A stretch of DNA of 64,000 bases from Synechococcus sp. UW179A (GTDB lineage: Bacteria; Cyanobacteriota; Cyanobacteriia; PCC-6307; Cyanobiaceae): assembly GCF_900473965.1 (NCBI RefSeq), contig NZ_UCNJ01000025.1:248001-312000 (forward strand), written 5' to 3'. The position numbers and the translations under genes were made by a program. The notes beneath the pieces are model-generated. The model did not search any database, had not been told where the DNA came from, and was given only the letters and a program-made list of their open reading frames with translations. Shown one piece after another: positions 1-8,158 of this stretch; within the stretch, counting starts at the first letter, position 1, and every line of letters begins with the position of its first letter.

Positions 1-79
1 TTACGTCCTCTGCTGCCTTAAATCGGAGGCTGTCCGCGTATAGCTTGACGATCACGTCGGCCGAAGTGGTGAGATTCAC
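1..79 (-). CDS. Possible small CDS, cut by window edge
   Basis: A minus-strand frame opens with GTG at 79 and stays open to the window edge, giving about 26 residues that begin MNLTTSADVIVKLYADSL. The GTG overlaps the TGA of the small membrane-protein gene before it, which suggests translational coupling. No function can be read from so short a piece, and the frame could be chance. Confidence 0.3.
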   Translation of the reverse strand, partial: MNLTTSADVIVKLYADSLRFKAAEDV

Positions 80-195
80 TCACATACCCCAACGCATACA
101 AAGGTACCTGGATCATTGAAGGCAAGAATCATCAAAACAGCCACGAGGCTTCCAGCGATCAGCACAACAGGCCAGAATTCCTCTTCAGCACGCAT
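76..195 (-). CDS. Small single-span membrane protein (WPVVL type)
   Basis: This 39-residue protein starts MRAEEEFWPVVL and has one hydrophobic segment (about residues 8-24). An in-frame ATG at 210 would add five residues, and it overlaps the stop of the gene before it. I prefer the start at 195 because a similar microprotein in this window (38271-38387) begins two or three residues before the same acidic-WPVVL block. The two share the pattern E-x-E-x-W-P-V-V-L-x-A and a Gly-x-Phe near the C-terminus. The function is unknown; a small subunit or membrane-anchored accessory peptide is possible. Confidence 0.55.
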   Translation of the reverse strand: MRAEEEFWPVVLIAGSLVAVLMILAFNDPGTFVCVGVCE

Positions 196-209
196 TTCGA
201 GAAGCACCA

Positions 210-650
210 TTAGTTGATTGACAGCTCACACCCTCGCTGAAAGGGTGGTGAAGGCGCATCCCCCAAACGAGCCAAAGACATTTCCGCCCATAAAGCTCGA
301 CCCAATCCACCGCGCCGACTTCGCTGGTGAGGAGCTGATGGCATCGTTCCTGTGCAGCAGTGTTCTCCTCGACTGAGTAGAACCTTTCGTTCTCTCGAAG
401 CTTGCTTCAGCAGCCACGCTCTAGAGTTTTCACACTTGCTTGAGTCCAGGCTTTCGGGGGTGGTGGTTGCCTGCGCTGGATCTAATTCTGCAATTGCTGC
501 CTGCAACATTCCCGCTGTCATCCCTGACTTCTCAAACGGATTACTAGGGCTGATCTTGCTCGAATCAATGCCTGCCATCTTGCAAGCTCGATTCAATAAT
601 TGAATCTGCTTCGGTGTCATTTTCATGCGGGCTGCAATGTCCCAAATCAC
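210..650 (-). CDS. Hypothetical protein
   Basis: This is an open frame of 146 codons. A second possible start at 626 gives MKMTPKQIQLLNRACKMAG. The first half looks like a genuine helical protein (charged and aliphatic residues alternate). The second half is rich in Arg, Ser and Cys and looks less natural, so the true gene may be shorter or frameshifted. The TAA stop overlaps an in-frame ATG of the next small gene. I do not recognise a family. Confidence 0.4.
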   Translation of the reverse strand: MIWDIAARMKMTPKQIQLLNRACKMAGIDSSKISPSNPFEKSGMTAGMLQAAIAELDPAQATTTPESLDSSKCENSRAWLLKQASRERKVLLSRGEHCCTGTMPSAPHQRSRRGGLGRALWAEMSLARLGDAPSPPFQRGCELSIN

Positions 651-752
651 TACCCCATTCTAAAAAGTTGGTTTTATCTATCTCTGCTTAACTGCGCTCA
701 ATCGTGCCAGGTATTGAAGGCTGATTGTTGGTCTTTTTGGAGTGATTGAAGT

Positions 753-784
753 AATAAAAAGCCCCTGCGTTTGCAGGGGCTTTG
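753..784 (-). terminator. Rho-independent terminator of the lanthipeptide precursor gene
   Basis: Two 8-base arms, GCCCCTGC (761-768) and GCAGGGGC (773-780), flank a 4-base loop. On the minus strand the hairpin is followed by a U-rich run (complement of 753-760). It lies 34 bases past the stop of the Nif11-leader gene, so that gene is probably a single-gene transcript. Confidence 0.85.
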
Positions 785-817
785 ATTCATCCTTAAATAT
801 ACTAAAGTCGCTAGGCT

Positions 818-1081
818 CTAGTTTACCTTACACCACCCATCACTGAGTTTTATCTTACCCACGCTAGTCCTATAAATACACTCCAGACACCACGCTCCGC
901 CAGCCACGGCTTCCAGTTCCTCTTCACTGAGTTCAGCGATCTTATCAGCAGTGAATTCGTGGCCGTGTTCTTTAGCGATCCCTACGATGTCTTCAGGAGT
1001 CTTTGCTGCCTTTAGTTTGTCTTGAAGACTTTTGTCGCCTTTGACCTTCTCAAGAAAGGCTTTGAGTTGTTCTTCTGACAT
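818..1081 (-). CDS. Nif11-leader lanthipeptide precursor (prochlorosin-like)
   Basis: This 87-residue peptide has a Nif11-type leader (residues 1-62): it opens MSEEQLKAFLEKVK, has an amphipathic helix in the middle, and ends LSEEELEAVAGG. Gly61-Gly62 is a typical double-glycine site for C39 peptidases. The 25-residue core (63-87) contains three Cys (core positions 3, 6 and 22) and three Ser/Thr (10, 11 and 18), so up to three thioether rings are possible. Conserved leader with variable core is known for prochlorosins made by ProcM-type LanM enzymes. A LanM and its export operon lie at 46384-57113; that this peptide is their substrate is inference. No strong Shine-Dalgarno is visible. The gene has its own terminator and sits beside a phage terminase remnant. 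Confidence 0.92.
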   Translation of the reverse strand: MSEEQLKAFLEKVKGDKSLQDKLKAAKTPEDIVGIAKEHGHEFTADKIAELSEEELEAVAGGAWCLECIYRTSVGKIKLSDGWCKVN

Positions 1082-1191
1082 CGGTGATTGAGCAGTGCAA
1101 AAGTCATAGCACTGATCTGAATCACCACATAGGCGGGCAACGCTTTCACCCGCCTTACTCCCCCGTTTGGGTAGCCCTCTGCTTTAACCCC

Positions 1192-1785
1192 TCAACGAAT
1201 CGGCATTGGCTTAAACGTCCGTACGCCTCCTACATATCGTCTCGGCTTCTCTTCCTTACCCCACATCAGCGGATGCGCTCCACTTCGCTGTGATTGCCGA
1301 TAGCTGTGCTGACCCTGATTCGCTGCAGGCAATACATACCTGACAGCATCAGCAGAGTGATCAGGCGCCGCCTTCTCCATGTCCTCTGGATTGCGATCAT
1401 CACTGATGCAATAAGGCAACGTCGCCCACAAGCTCTCGCACCGCTCTGAGATAAACAATCCAGGCTCATCACTGCCTGCCTGCCACAACAAACTTTTCAT
1501 CAGTTGCCAACCGACAGCCCTTGAACTCTTAGGGCTGCCAGTGACCTGCCATCCGTACTTCTTAAATTCAGTGCTCAGCGTCACTGGATCTCTATGACCG
1601 CCAAAGCCAAGCTGTGCAGTAACTGCTGAATCCATAATCACTCTGCGGTGCGGAATCACCCAATCAGTGAACCTATTGCGCATGTAGAGCTTTTTCACTC
1701 GCTCCACAAACTGCGGGGTTGTTTGTGATTGATCTGTTCCGCTTCGTGCCATTTTGAGATTTGAAAAAATATGAGTGAGGTTCAA
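1192..1785 (-). pseudogene. Phage terminase large subunit, C-terminal fragment
   Basis: The 197-residue frame resembles the nuclease half of a terminase large subunit (TerL), which packages phage DNA. It shows an acidic nuclease-core segment (VIMDSAVTAQLGFGG), a GSPKSSRAVGWQLM stretch, and the end motif NPEDMEKAAPDHSADAVRY, which matches the usual TerL D-H-A-A-D-A-x-R-Y pattern. A full TerL is normally 400-600 residues; the N-terminal ATPase with Walker motifs is missing, and no other phage structural genes are nearby. I therefore call it a prophage or gene-transfer remnant. The start at 1785 or the next Met has little meaning in a fragment. Confidence 0.7.
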
Positions 1786-1890
1786 TTTATACCAACAATA
1801 TGCTTTTTGGTTTGTCGTTAATTCTAGTGTTTTTAGATTATGATTCTGCTAGTCTGCACATCTCGACACTTGTAGTGTGATAACTTCTCT

Positions 1891-3318
1891 ATGGACCTTG
1901 CTTCGATAAAAACTGGCTTGTTGGTTGTATTAGTTTTGCTAGCATCTTGTTCAGGTAGGCAAAATATCTATTCTCCAAGTACTGGTCCACTGAGGAAAGT
2001 GCTTACTCAGGACTTGGACTTTGCAAATCCGATTATCATTATTCCCGGTATTGGCGGGTCAAAGTTTATTGATTCGAGAAATGGAAAAGTTGTTTGGGGT
2101 GCTTTTGGCTATAACTCCTACTGGCCGGCTACAGAGCAAGAAAATAAGTTGCTCGCTCTTCCTTTAAACCAATCAGCAAAAAACATACTGTTAGCTGATA
2201 ACAATATTACTACCCAATCTGTTTTGGATACAGTCAAAATTGAATTCCTCCCGCCTCCTTTTGTGTCGATTGAATATTCGGTTTATCTGAATATTTTTAA
2301 ATCTCTTACAATGGCTGGTTTTGTGCCTGTAGACGAAAGAGATCATCATCTGCATATGCCATCCTCGAAGGGGAAGCCTGTTTTTCAGTTCGCTTATGAT
2401 TGGCGAAAATCTAATGCTTCCAATGCAAAGCGCTTGGATGCATACATTAAGGCCATATCCAAGCAATTGACGGAGAATAAAGGTTTAGGCAGCTACCCAA
2501 AAATTGATATTGTATGCCACTCAATGGGTTGCCTGATGGCTAGGTATTATCTTCGCTACGGTGATCAGGACTTAGGCACCCTAGATAACCCGCCAGTTCT
2601 TGATTGGCGAGGCGCCAGTAAAATAGAAAACTTAGTTATGGTTGCTCCACCGAATAAAGGTTCTATCAACGCATTAAATTATCTTATTCATGGTTTCCAT
2701 ATTTCCCCATTCAAATATTTCAAATATCCATCTGCTGTGGTCGGAACAATGCCCTCAGTTTATGAGTTGCTGCCACGTAAGGACATTGTTAATGCAGTTA
2801 ACCAGGATGGTTTTCCTGTTAATCTTTTCGATCCTAAATTGTGGCTAAAGATGCAATGGGGCCTCGTTGATCCAAAGCAAAAGTCTGTGTTAAGGCAGAT
2901 TGCTCCTGAATATCATCGTGAATCTTATCGATATAAACAAGCCAAAGCTCTTCAGCAGGAACTTTTGAAGAAGGCATTTTTATTTCATTCTTTGATTGAT
3001 GCTCCTGCCACGCCTCCTGACGGCTTGAAGTTTTGGCTATTCGCAGGTGTTGGCACACCCACGGTTTCAAAAATTATGATTAATACATCCAATCGAACAT
3101 ATTCGAAGCTTAAGAATGATGCTGGGGATGGCAGTGTTCTTAGAGAGAGTGCTTATGCCATAAAGAATACTGAGCTTCCAAGAGAGGGCTCTTTAATTCA
3201 CTGGAATAATGCAATGTTTTTTTATCTTCCACATATAGAACTAGTCAAGAGTAATGATTTTCTGGTAAATTTCTACTATGTTTTGTTCTGGCGTAAGTTT
3301 ATTCCCGTTGATCGTTAA
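1891..3318 (+). CDS. Lipoprotein, LCAT/lipase-like alpha/beta hydrolase
   Basis: This 475-residue protein starts with a lipoprotein signal: a hydrophobic stretch followed by LLASCSG, with Cys20 as the likely lipidated residue. The mature part resembles lecithin:cholesterol acyltransferase-type hydrolases. It has an early oxyanion segment (IIIIPGIGGSKF), a DWR element (FAYDWRKS), and the nucleophile elbow VCHSMGCLMARYY with Ser211. The acid is probably the Asp in DAGDGSV, and the base the His in LPHIEL. The protein probably cleaves or transfers acyl chains of lipids at the outer membrane or periplasm. The gene is monocistronic, with AT-rich flanks, and its codon use is more AT-rich than the operons further right, which could mean transfer. 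Confidence 0.85.
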   Translation: MDLASIKTGLLVVLVLLASCSGRQNIYSPSTGPLRKVLTQDLDFANPIIIIPGIGGSKFIDSRNGKVVWGAFGYNSYWPATEQENKLLALPLNQSAKNILLADNNITTQSVLDTVKIEFLPPPFVSIEYSVYLNIFKSLTMAGFVPVDERDHHLHMPSSKGKPVFQFAYDWRKSNASNAKRLDAYIKAISKQLTENKGLGSYPKIDIVCHSMGCLMARYYLRYGDQDLGTLDNPPVLDWRGASKIENLVMVAPPNKGSINALNYLIHGFHISPFKYFKYPSAVVGTMPSVYELLPRKDIVNAVNQDGFPVNLFDPKLWLKMQWGLVDPKQKSVLRQIAPEYHRESYRYKQAKALQQELLKKAFLFHSLIDAPATPPDGLKFWLFAGVGTPTVSKIMINTSNRTYSKLKNDAGDGSVLRESAYAIKNTELPREGSLIHWNNAMFFYLPHIELVKSNDFLVNFYYVLFWRKFIPVDR

Positions 3319-3411
3319 TCTTGATGTAATTTTATTTGTCGTTTGTTGATAGTTCTGTGCTGACACAACCGTAATGATTCTACAATTCAGAGATGATTGT
3401 GAGCTCGTTTC

Positions 3412-3453
3412 CTAAATTCTAAATTCTAAATTCTAACTTCTAACTTCTAACTT
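3412..3453. repeat. Heptanucleotide tandem repeat
   Basis: Six 7-base units lie head to tail: three copies of CTAAATT, then three of CTAACTT. They lie 94 bases past the lipoprotein stop and touch the stop codon of a possible minus-strand small gene. Seven-base units can slip during replication. Confidence 0.9.
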
Positions 3454-3614
3454 CATTGAGCAGCGTATTCTGCGGCAATTTTTTTGGCAGTGCGTTGCAT
3501 CGGCGACGTAGCTAATATTTTATTTATTAACGGATTCTTAGACTTGACTTTGGAGCAATTAACAGCCATGTCTTCAATAGTCTGACTCTGCATTTTGATT
3601 TTGTTTGCAGACAT
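3453..3614 (-). CDS. Hypothetical small basic protein
   Basis: This 53-residue frame starts MSANKIKMQSQTIEDM and ends KKIAAEYAAQ. It is soluble, rich in Lys and Ala, and probably helical. I see no good ribosome binding site. Its stop codon abuts the heptamer repeat. No family recognised. Confidence 0.4.
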   Translation of the reverse strand: MSANKIKMQSQTIEDMAVNCSKVKSKNPLINKILATSPMQRTAKKIAAEYAAQ

Positions 3615-3857
3615 CTTATGCAGGGACTACACCATCTCTGATGTCAAGCGAAGTTTGCTACTTTGATGCTTGTCTAGTAGCCATTGGATATTTGTTGGCG
3701 TTTCCATCTTCCATGCAGCTATGCCGAAGCATGCACTGCAGAAGTATGGTCTGTCTAATGCCGTGCGACAACCCATCAGTGCTCAGCGAGTTCTCATTGA
3801 TTTTCAAGGTCATGGACGGCTAGCCCCCATCAAATAGGAGGGTACGAATAGTGTGTG

Positions 3858-4025
3858 ATGACCAGTGCGATCAAAGGTTTTGGTCCTTCAGACAAAAATC
3901 AAGCTTTCAAGTTGATGATTTACGCCGTAGTTTGTGCCTTGGCTTCTCCTTGTATGGTTGCCATTGGCCTCCCTCAAAAATTGAACCTTTGGCCTAAGCA
4001 AGAGGCCCCTTTCAAACTATGGTGA
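3858..4025 (+). CDS. Hypothetical small membrane protein
   Basis: This 55-residue protein has one hydrophobic segment (about residues 18-36, from LMIYAVVCALA). A strong AGGAGGG lies at 3836-3842. An in-frame GTG at 3855 is slightly better spaced from it than the ATG at 3858, and an upstream TAG at 3849 limits the start to these two. The function is unknown. Confidence 0.5.
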   Translation: MTSAIKGFGPSDKNQAFKLMIYAVVCALASPCMVAIGLPQKLNLWPKQEAPFKLW

Positions 4026-4121
4026 TGCCTGTACGAAGCTGCTCGTCATTGCCTAATATCCAGCCTTTGTATTCCTTGATATTCGATATTTTGACGTGAG
4101 CATAATTTGTTGTTTGGCGGT

Positions 4122-4265
4122 ATGAAGACCCGTCCCAGTAAGACACTGGTTGCTAATTTTATCAAATCACATTGGTATCTTTCCTGGAATGTGTCTCCAA
4201 GGATTAAATGGATTCCGTTTGTCACGGAAGCCAAGTCTGACGTTGGTTGTCTTTTAATGCTTTAA
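4122..4265 (+). CDS. Possible small hypothetical protein
   Basis: This 47-codon frame starts MKTRPSKTLVANF. Composition is plausible, but there is no clear ribosome binding site and nothing to compare it with, so it could be a chance ORF. Confidence 0.25.
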   Translation: MKTRPSKTLVANFIKSHWYLSWNVSPRIKWIPFVTEAKSDVGCLLML

Positions 4266-4389
4266 ATTAAGCCTCATATCTTTTGCTAGGATTTAATCAA
4301 ATCTCCATCAAAGCTCTCTGTAATTCAGATTAAGAGGTCTTGCTTTGCATTAATTATCAGCATGTCTGTCTCAGCTGTTTACTTCTGGA

Positions 4390-4548
4390 TCAAACCAACT
4401 CCGGCATCAATTCAGTGACGTTGGGCATCGGGTCCGGCTTTCCGTCAGCAATGGCTCTTGCACGTAGATAAAACCAACTGTTGGTGTTTCCATTGGCCTC
4501 CATCTTCGCTGCGATGGCCTTCCAGTTGTTGATTTCGTTGTGGTCCAT
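4390..4548 (-). CDS. Hypothetical small protein
   Basis: This 52-residue protein starts MDHNEINNWKAIAAKM and carries a WFYLRARAIADGKPDP segment. The helix-then-turn composition looks like a real small cytoplasmic protein. No family name can be given from the sequence alone. Confidence 0.55.
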   Translation of the reverse strand: MDHNEINNWKAIAAKMEANGNTNSWFYLRARAIADGKPDPMPNVTELMPELV

Positions 4549-5036
4549 TGAAGTGTCTCATTCCATACCATTTTGGAAACTATGACGATGGTTCTGTGAC
4601 TTCATCAGGTCGTGATGACCGTCACTGAGATCAGATCGGAGCCAAAGCCCTCTGAGCAGCGATCACTCCAGTACTCAACAGCGCCAAGTGGATTGCCAAC
4701 ATCACCAGGAGAGATTATTAGGCGTTTAAACCTGAGTTGACAGTCCTTCTGGCGACATCCTCCGGGGACGTCGTTAACTTAGGCCCCGGGAATAAGCTGA
4801 CAGCCCTGTTTTGTTTCAACCAATGTCTTTGAGTTGGTAGACATTCTGATGTGCTCGTTCTGATTCGTTCGGTTCTTGCTTGGTGTAGTCGTTGTGAATG
4901 CGTAGCTGCAGTCGGCACGTTGCTTGTTTTGGGCTGTAAGCAGATCTGGATGAAGCACGTGGATTGATGCAATCCCTCTTTTGGGTGATGCACTCCGGTG
5001 CCATCCCGGACGAGCTTGTGATGGTGGAAATGGCCG
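4549..5036. other. Intergenic stretch without a supported gene
   Basis: Frames here are open only by chance: overlapping minus-strand ORFs have poor composition and no start signals. A 21-codon minus frame (MSTNSKTLVETKQGC) is too short to judge. The 3' end carries the leader of the small gene at 5037. Confidence 0.5.
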
Positions 5037-5252
5037 ATGAACAAGTGCACCAAACGTTTTGCGATCTTCGCGTGTTCTGTAGTCATCGCTGCAGGGGCCG
5101 GGGAGGTGATCAGTCCAATCCTCGGAGGTCTGGCTTATGAGGCAAAGATGGATCGGTGTGTTGAGGCGGCTAAGGAAAACGGAGTGATTGCCGGTCCAAA
5201 CCTGCTGCGTAACTGTGAGAAAGGGGTCTACATCGGTCAATTTGATTACTGA
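5037..5252 (+). CDS. Hypothetical exported small protein
   Basis: The 71-residue product starts MNKCTKRFAIFACSVVIAAG: a basic end then a hydrophobic segment, consistent with a signal peptide or membrane anchor. Two further Cys lie in the mature part (MDRCVEAAKENG and LRNCEKGVY) and could form a disulfide. A GGTGGA lies about 10 bases before the ATG. No family recognised. Confidence 0.6.
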   Translation: MNKCTKRFAIFACSVVIAAGAGEVISPILGGLAYEAKMDRCVEAAKENGVIAGPNLLRNCEKGVYIGQFDY

Positions 5253-5527
5253 TGGAAATTCTCTTCCGGCAAAGAGCTGATCGAAATAGCTCATATGGGG
5301 GACAGGTCAGGATTAATCCGGCTGCGATCGTCGAGTACCTTGCGATCCTCTGCAACCCTGCACCGAGGCCCACTCGGCTGCTCGTGAAGTCATTGAGTTC
5401 AGCGCTGACATCGATGACATCGGCAGTGGTATCCGATCAGGATTCCGATTCGCGAAGCTTGGCCGCTGCAGCCGAGTGCTTTCCAACCTGCGAGCAGAAG
5501 ATACCGAGAATATGCGCTGGTTTTGAG

Positions 5528-5731
5528 CTAGCTCGGAGCCGCTAGCAGAAGTGCTAATTCTCCGGTCCCACAGTGACAGCCGTCCTGTTCACCGTGGCAG
5601 GGCTCCATGCTGGGATGTCCCTTTGCGCAAGCCTCAGAGCAAAAGTGCTGACCACCAATCCTGATTGATAGCGATTCTTCAACGCTGCACTTGCACAGTG
5701 AGCAGTCGCATAAAAGCAGAGTTTCAGTCAT
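5528..5731 (-). CDS. smtA: SmtA-type bacterial metallothionein
   Basis: This 67-residue Cys-rich protein matches cyanobacterial SmtA in layout. It has an N-terminal CDCSLCKCS cluster, the central zinc-finger-like block FCSEACAKGH, then a CHG...GCHCG tail with His. SmtA binds Zn and Cd through Cys and His clusters in the cytoplasm. I chose the ATG at 5731; a GTG one codon upstream is possible. The extra tail after the last Cys (GTGELALLLAAPS) goes beyond the usual family end. No SmtB-type repressor gene lies beside it. A Zn/Cd-type efflux ATPase occurs at 32242-34404, but no link can be shown. Confidence 0.9.
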   Translation of the reverse strand: MTETLLLCDCSLCKCSVEESLSIRIGGQHFCSEACAKGHPSMEPCHGEQDGCHCGTGELALLLAAPS

Positions 5732-5897
5732 CACAAAACTCTCAACAACGATTCATTTGTTCTACGACATCCAGTGCTCCATTTCTTGAGCGGTTAACCG
5801 AACATCCAATCTGTTGGCTCTCTACCGTCTTGTGGATACCTAGCATGTGTTCCATATTCGGCCCTGCTGGTGTTTAGCCAACACCTGAATTGCACGG

Positions 5898-6209
5898 GTG
5901 GCACTGATCCCTGCTATAGGTCTAAAAACAAGGCTGACTCAATTGATGAAGGACCAAGAACGGAGAGAAGCTGCCCTTTCAAGCCTTAAGCATCGGAGGG
6001 GACTAGAGAGACAGCTCAGGATTTACGCCATAACCAACATCACGCTTGTGGTGATCTGGGCGCTGTCGGGACGTGGTGAATTCTGGCCAATTTGGCCGAT
6101 CGCTTTTTGGGGTCTAGCCTTGATCTGGCAAGCCATTTCCTATAACTATCGACCAAAGCCGATTACTGAGGATGAGATCCAAAGTGAAATGAGGAGATTG
6201 GACTCTTAA
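5898..6209 (+). CDS. 2TM-domain membrane protein
   Basis: This 103-residue protein has a charged, coiled N-terminal part and then two hydrophobic segments (about residues 45-58 and 66-82) joined by a short Trp-rich turn (FWPIWPIAFWG), followed by a cytoplasmic acidic tail. This is the arrangement of 2TM-domain proteins, whose role is mostly unknown. The start could be the GTG at 5898 or the ATG at 5946, which would drop the first 16 residues; neither has a convincing ribosome binding site. Confidence 0.7.
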   Translation: MALIPAIGLKTRLTQLMKDQERREAALSSLKHRRGLERQLRIYAITNITLVVIWALSGRGEFWPIWPIAFWGLALIWQAISYNYRPKPITEDEIQSEMRRLDS

Positions 6210-6331
6210 TTAGCAATCGGGGTTGATCGTCCCAGATGTCCTTTAGGCACCTCCCCTATTGGAGAATTCACTTGATCAATTTCCTTTGAACACTTTCCAG
6301 ATGGCTGTTCACGAGGTCTCCTCCATCTGCC

Positions 6332-6493
6332 TTATGTAGGCTCAAGTGTTTTAACGTCCTTATTGCGTCGATCAAGCATCATCTCAAAATTGTGATCTCT
6401 ACGATAATCATTGACTTTCGCTTCGACTTCTAAAGCGAGATGCACAAGGTGACCATTTAACTTGCGGAGGTTGTCTGCTGATTGACGAGTCAT
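6332..6493 (-). CDS. Hypothetical small coiled-coil-like protein
   Basis: This 53-residue protein starts MTRQSADNLRKLNGHLV and is made almost entirely of charged helix (VEAKVNDYRRDHNFEMML). No membrane segment, and no family recognised. Confidence 0.5.
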   Translation of the reverse strand: MTRQSADNLRKLNGHLVHLALEVEAKVNDYRRDHNFEMMLDRRNKDVKTLEPT

Positions 6494-6772
6494 GGAAATG
6501 CTTTTGTCTTAATGAAAAATAAATGAGAGAACCCAGTGGTAAAGACACGCTTAACTCAATTTAAAAGGTGTGCTGTTTGTGTATTTTGCCGAACATAATC
6601 TCAAGAGATTTTGGTTGTACTTGATACTAAAACTGCTTGCCGGCTGACGCGATGAATCGGCTTTGTTGGAGTGTTGATGTCTTGCCTATGCATTTGATCC
6701 CAAAACAAATCCAGATATTTGTTGATGGATTGGCTGAGTCGTTAGATGCTTCAAGCAGCACTTCAGTATCAA

Positions 6773-7066
6773 ATGGCTACTTTCACTGTCACGATGGTCA
6801 CGGATGCAGGCGAGCAAGCCTTCAGTTGTGATGACGACCAATACATCCTTGATGCAGCCGAGGAAGCAGGTCTTGATTTGCCTTACTCCTGCAAAGCTGG
6901 CGCTTGCTCAACTTGTGCAGGCAAGGTCTCGGAGGGAACTCTCGATCAAAGTGATCAGAGTTTTCTTGATGACGAGCAGATGGAGGAGGGCTTCAGCCTT
7001 CTTTGTGTGGCCTACCCCAGGAGCGATTGCAAAATCCAGGCTGAGGCTGAGGAACTTCTCGCTTAG
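6773..7066 (+). CDS. petF: Plant-type [2Fe-2S] ferredoxin
   Basis: This 97-residue ferredoxin starts [15 protein letters not shown]. It has the plant-type cluster loop CKAGACSTC and the fourth ligand in [11 protein letters not shown], so all four Cys ligands of the [2Fe-2S] cluster are present. Such proteins carry electrons from photosystem I to FNR, nitrogen assimilation enzymes and thioredoxin reductase. Length is typical. The start at 6773 gives the standard family N-terminus; an ATG 27 bases upstream would add nine residues not seen in the family. It stands alone, and a second, different small ferredoxin is in the cobQ operon. Confidence 0.95.
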   Translation: MATFTVTMVTDAGEQAFSCDDDQYILDAAEEAGLDLPYSCKAGACSTCAGKVSEGTLDQSDQSFLDDEQMEEGFSLLCVAYPRSDCKIQAEAEELLA

Positions 7067-7172
7067 CTGAAGGACAACTGTCCCGCCCGGGCAAGGCCAA
7101 AGTGGCTCAAGATCCAGACGATGGCTTGGAAGTGATTTCATCCGAAATGGTGATGAGCTTTAGCTTGTAGCA

Positions 7173-7433
7173 ATGACCCATTCCCATCTCTTTGTTCTGT
7201 GCTGTTCCCTAGTCGTCTCCTCGCTGCATGGCCTGCCTGGATCTTCTCAAACGAACGAACGACTTCTTCAGGAGCGCATGATCAGCCCGGCTGTGTATGA
7301 GCTTCTTAATCGTCGTGGTGCAACAACCAGGCAAAAGCGCATTGAGGTGCTGCAAGAAGCTTGTGCAGCGGGTGAATTGCCTGCTAGTGACTGCGAACCG
7401 ATCAGCGGAACAACAAGGTTGTATCAAGACTGA
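7173..7433 (+). CDS. Hypothetical secreted protein
   Basis: This 86-residue protein begins with a signal peptide (MTHSHLFVLCCSLVVSS), with cleavage probably near residue 20-25. The mature part is charged and helical, with two Cys (QEACAAG and SDCEPI) that may pair. The gene begins about 100 bases past petF on the same strand. The function is unknown. Confidence 0.65.
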   Translation: MTHSHLFVLCCSLVVSSLHGLPGSSQTNERLLQERMISPAVYELLNRRGATTRQKRIEVLQEACAAGELPASDCEPISGTTRLYQD

Positions 7434-7537
7434 TTGATTCGAAGCATGGCTGCTTGGTCAGGACAAAGTCATGGTTTCCAATTCCACTAACCTCCTGCAC
7501 TGGCGGCATGACAGAGCTCAAGTTCCCGGTGGTTGGC

Positions 7538-8158
7538 TTAGTCGGCTGTTGCGGGTCTGCTGACCAGAGTTTGGTCGATCTGCAACAGTGAGCGACCGTC
7601 TGCACTCACAAGAATTCGTGTCATCACTGAAGGTGAGCCTGCGGACTGTTCCCAACCCGGAGCACCTCCAGGAATCTCGAATTCAAATCCTTCCGGCCCA
7701 GCGTGGACAAGGCAGGGATTGTTGGATGCACTTTCATACATGCAGATTCCAGGGCGATAAATTCTCAGGCTGCCATTTCTTCGGGTCGCTGCACCTCGGG
7801 CGAGATTCATGGCTCGCCGTGCGGCAAATGGATCGTTGCGTACATATCGATTCACGACTTCTGGATCGGGAGACGTTTCGGCGTACGGGCTTGGTCCGCT
7901 ACTGACTTCCGGATCTATGAATGGCTGTGCAGCCCCTTCTGCAGAGGCTTCATCAGGCGACGTGATTGTGGCTTCTATCGGAGTGATAAGTTCACAACTC
8001 ACCTCAGGCGTACTGAGATCGATCAAACTTGCTGCGACTGGGCGTCGAGTCTCCCTGTCGAAGCATTGATAGTTCATGACATCGCTTTGCGCGGTCTGCG
8101 CTGTCGTGATCAGCAAAGCGGCCGATCCCAAGCAAAGGCTCAGCCGTTGCATTGACAT
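7538..8158 (-). CDS. Hypothetical secreted protein
   Basis: With the start at 8158 (MSMQRLSLCLGSAALLITTAQTA) the protein has 206 residues and a clear signal peptide; the frame is open further upstream, but that part is low-complexity and unlike a protein. The mature region has a Pro/Ser/Glu-rich middle and a Cys-containing C-terminal part (YRPGICMYESASNNPCLV). It ends with IPGGAPGWEQ and a beta-rich tail. I recognise no family. A periplasmic or surface location is likely. Confidence 0.65.
   Translation of the reverse strand: MSMQRLSLCLGSAALLITTAQTAQSDVMNYQCFDRETRRPVAASLIDLSTPEVSCELITPIEATITSPDEASAEGAAQPFIDPEVSSGPSPYAETSPDPEVVNRYVRNDPFAARRAMNLARGAATRRNGSLRIYRPGICMYESASNNPCLVHAGPEGFEFEIPGGAPGWEQSAGSPSVMTRILVSADGRSLLQIDQTLVSRPATAD

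Noticed and set aside
3412-3453. Heptamer repeat considered as CRISPR or iteron origin
   Set aside because: Seven-base units with no spacers, no replication genes and no DnaA-like boxes seen nearby.
4718-5294. Overlapping minus-strand ORFs of 122 and 171 codons
   Set aside because: They are rich in Arg, Thr and Ser, contradict each other, and overlap the better supported plus-strand gene at 5037.
5252-5545. Plus-strand ORF of 97 codons after the small exported gene
   Set aside because: Poor composition. A different frame in the same place (about 5318-5526) reads better (AREVIEFSADIDDIGSGIRS) but has no start codon, so at most a gene remnant.
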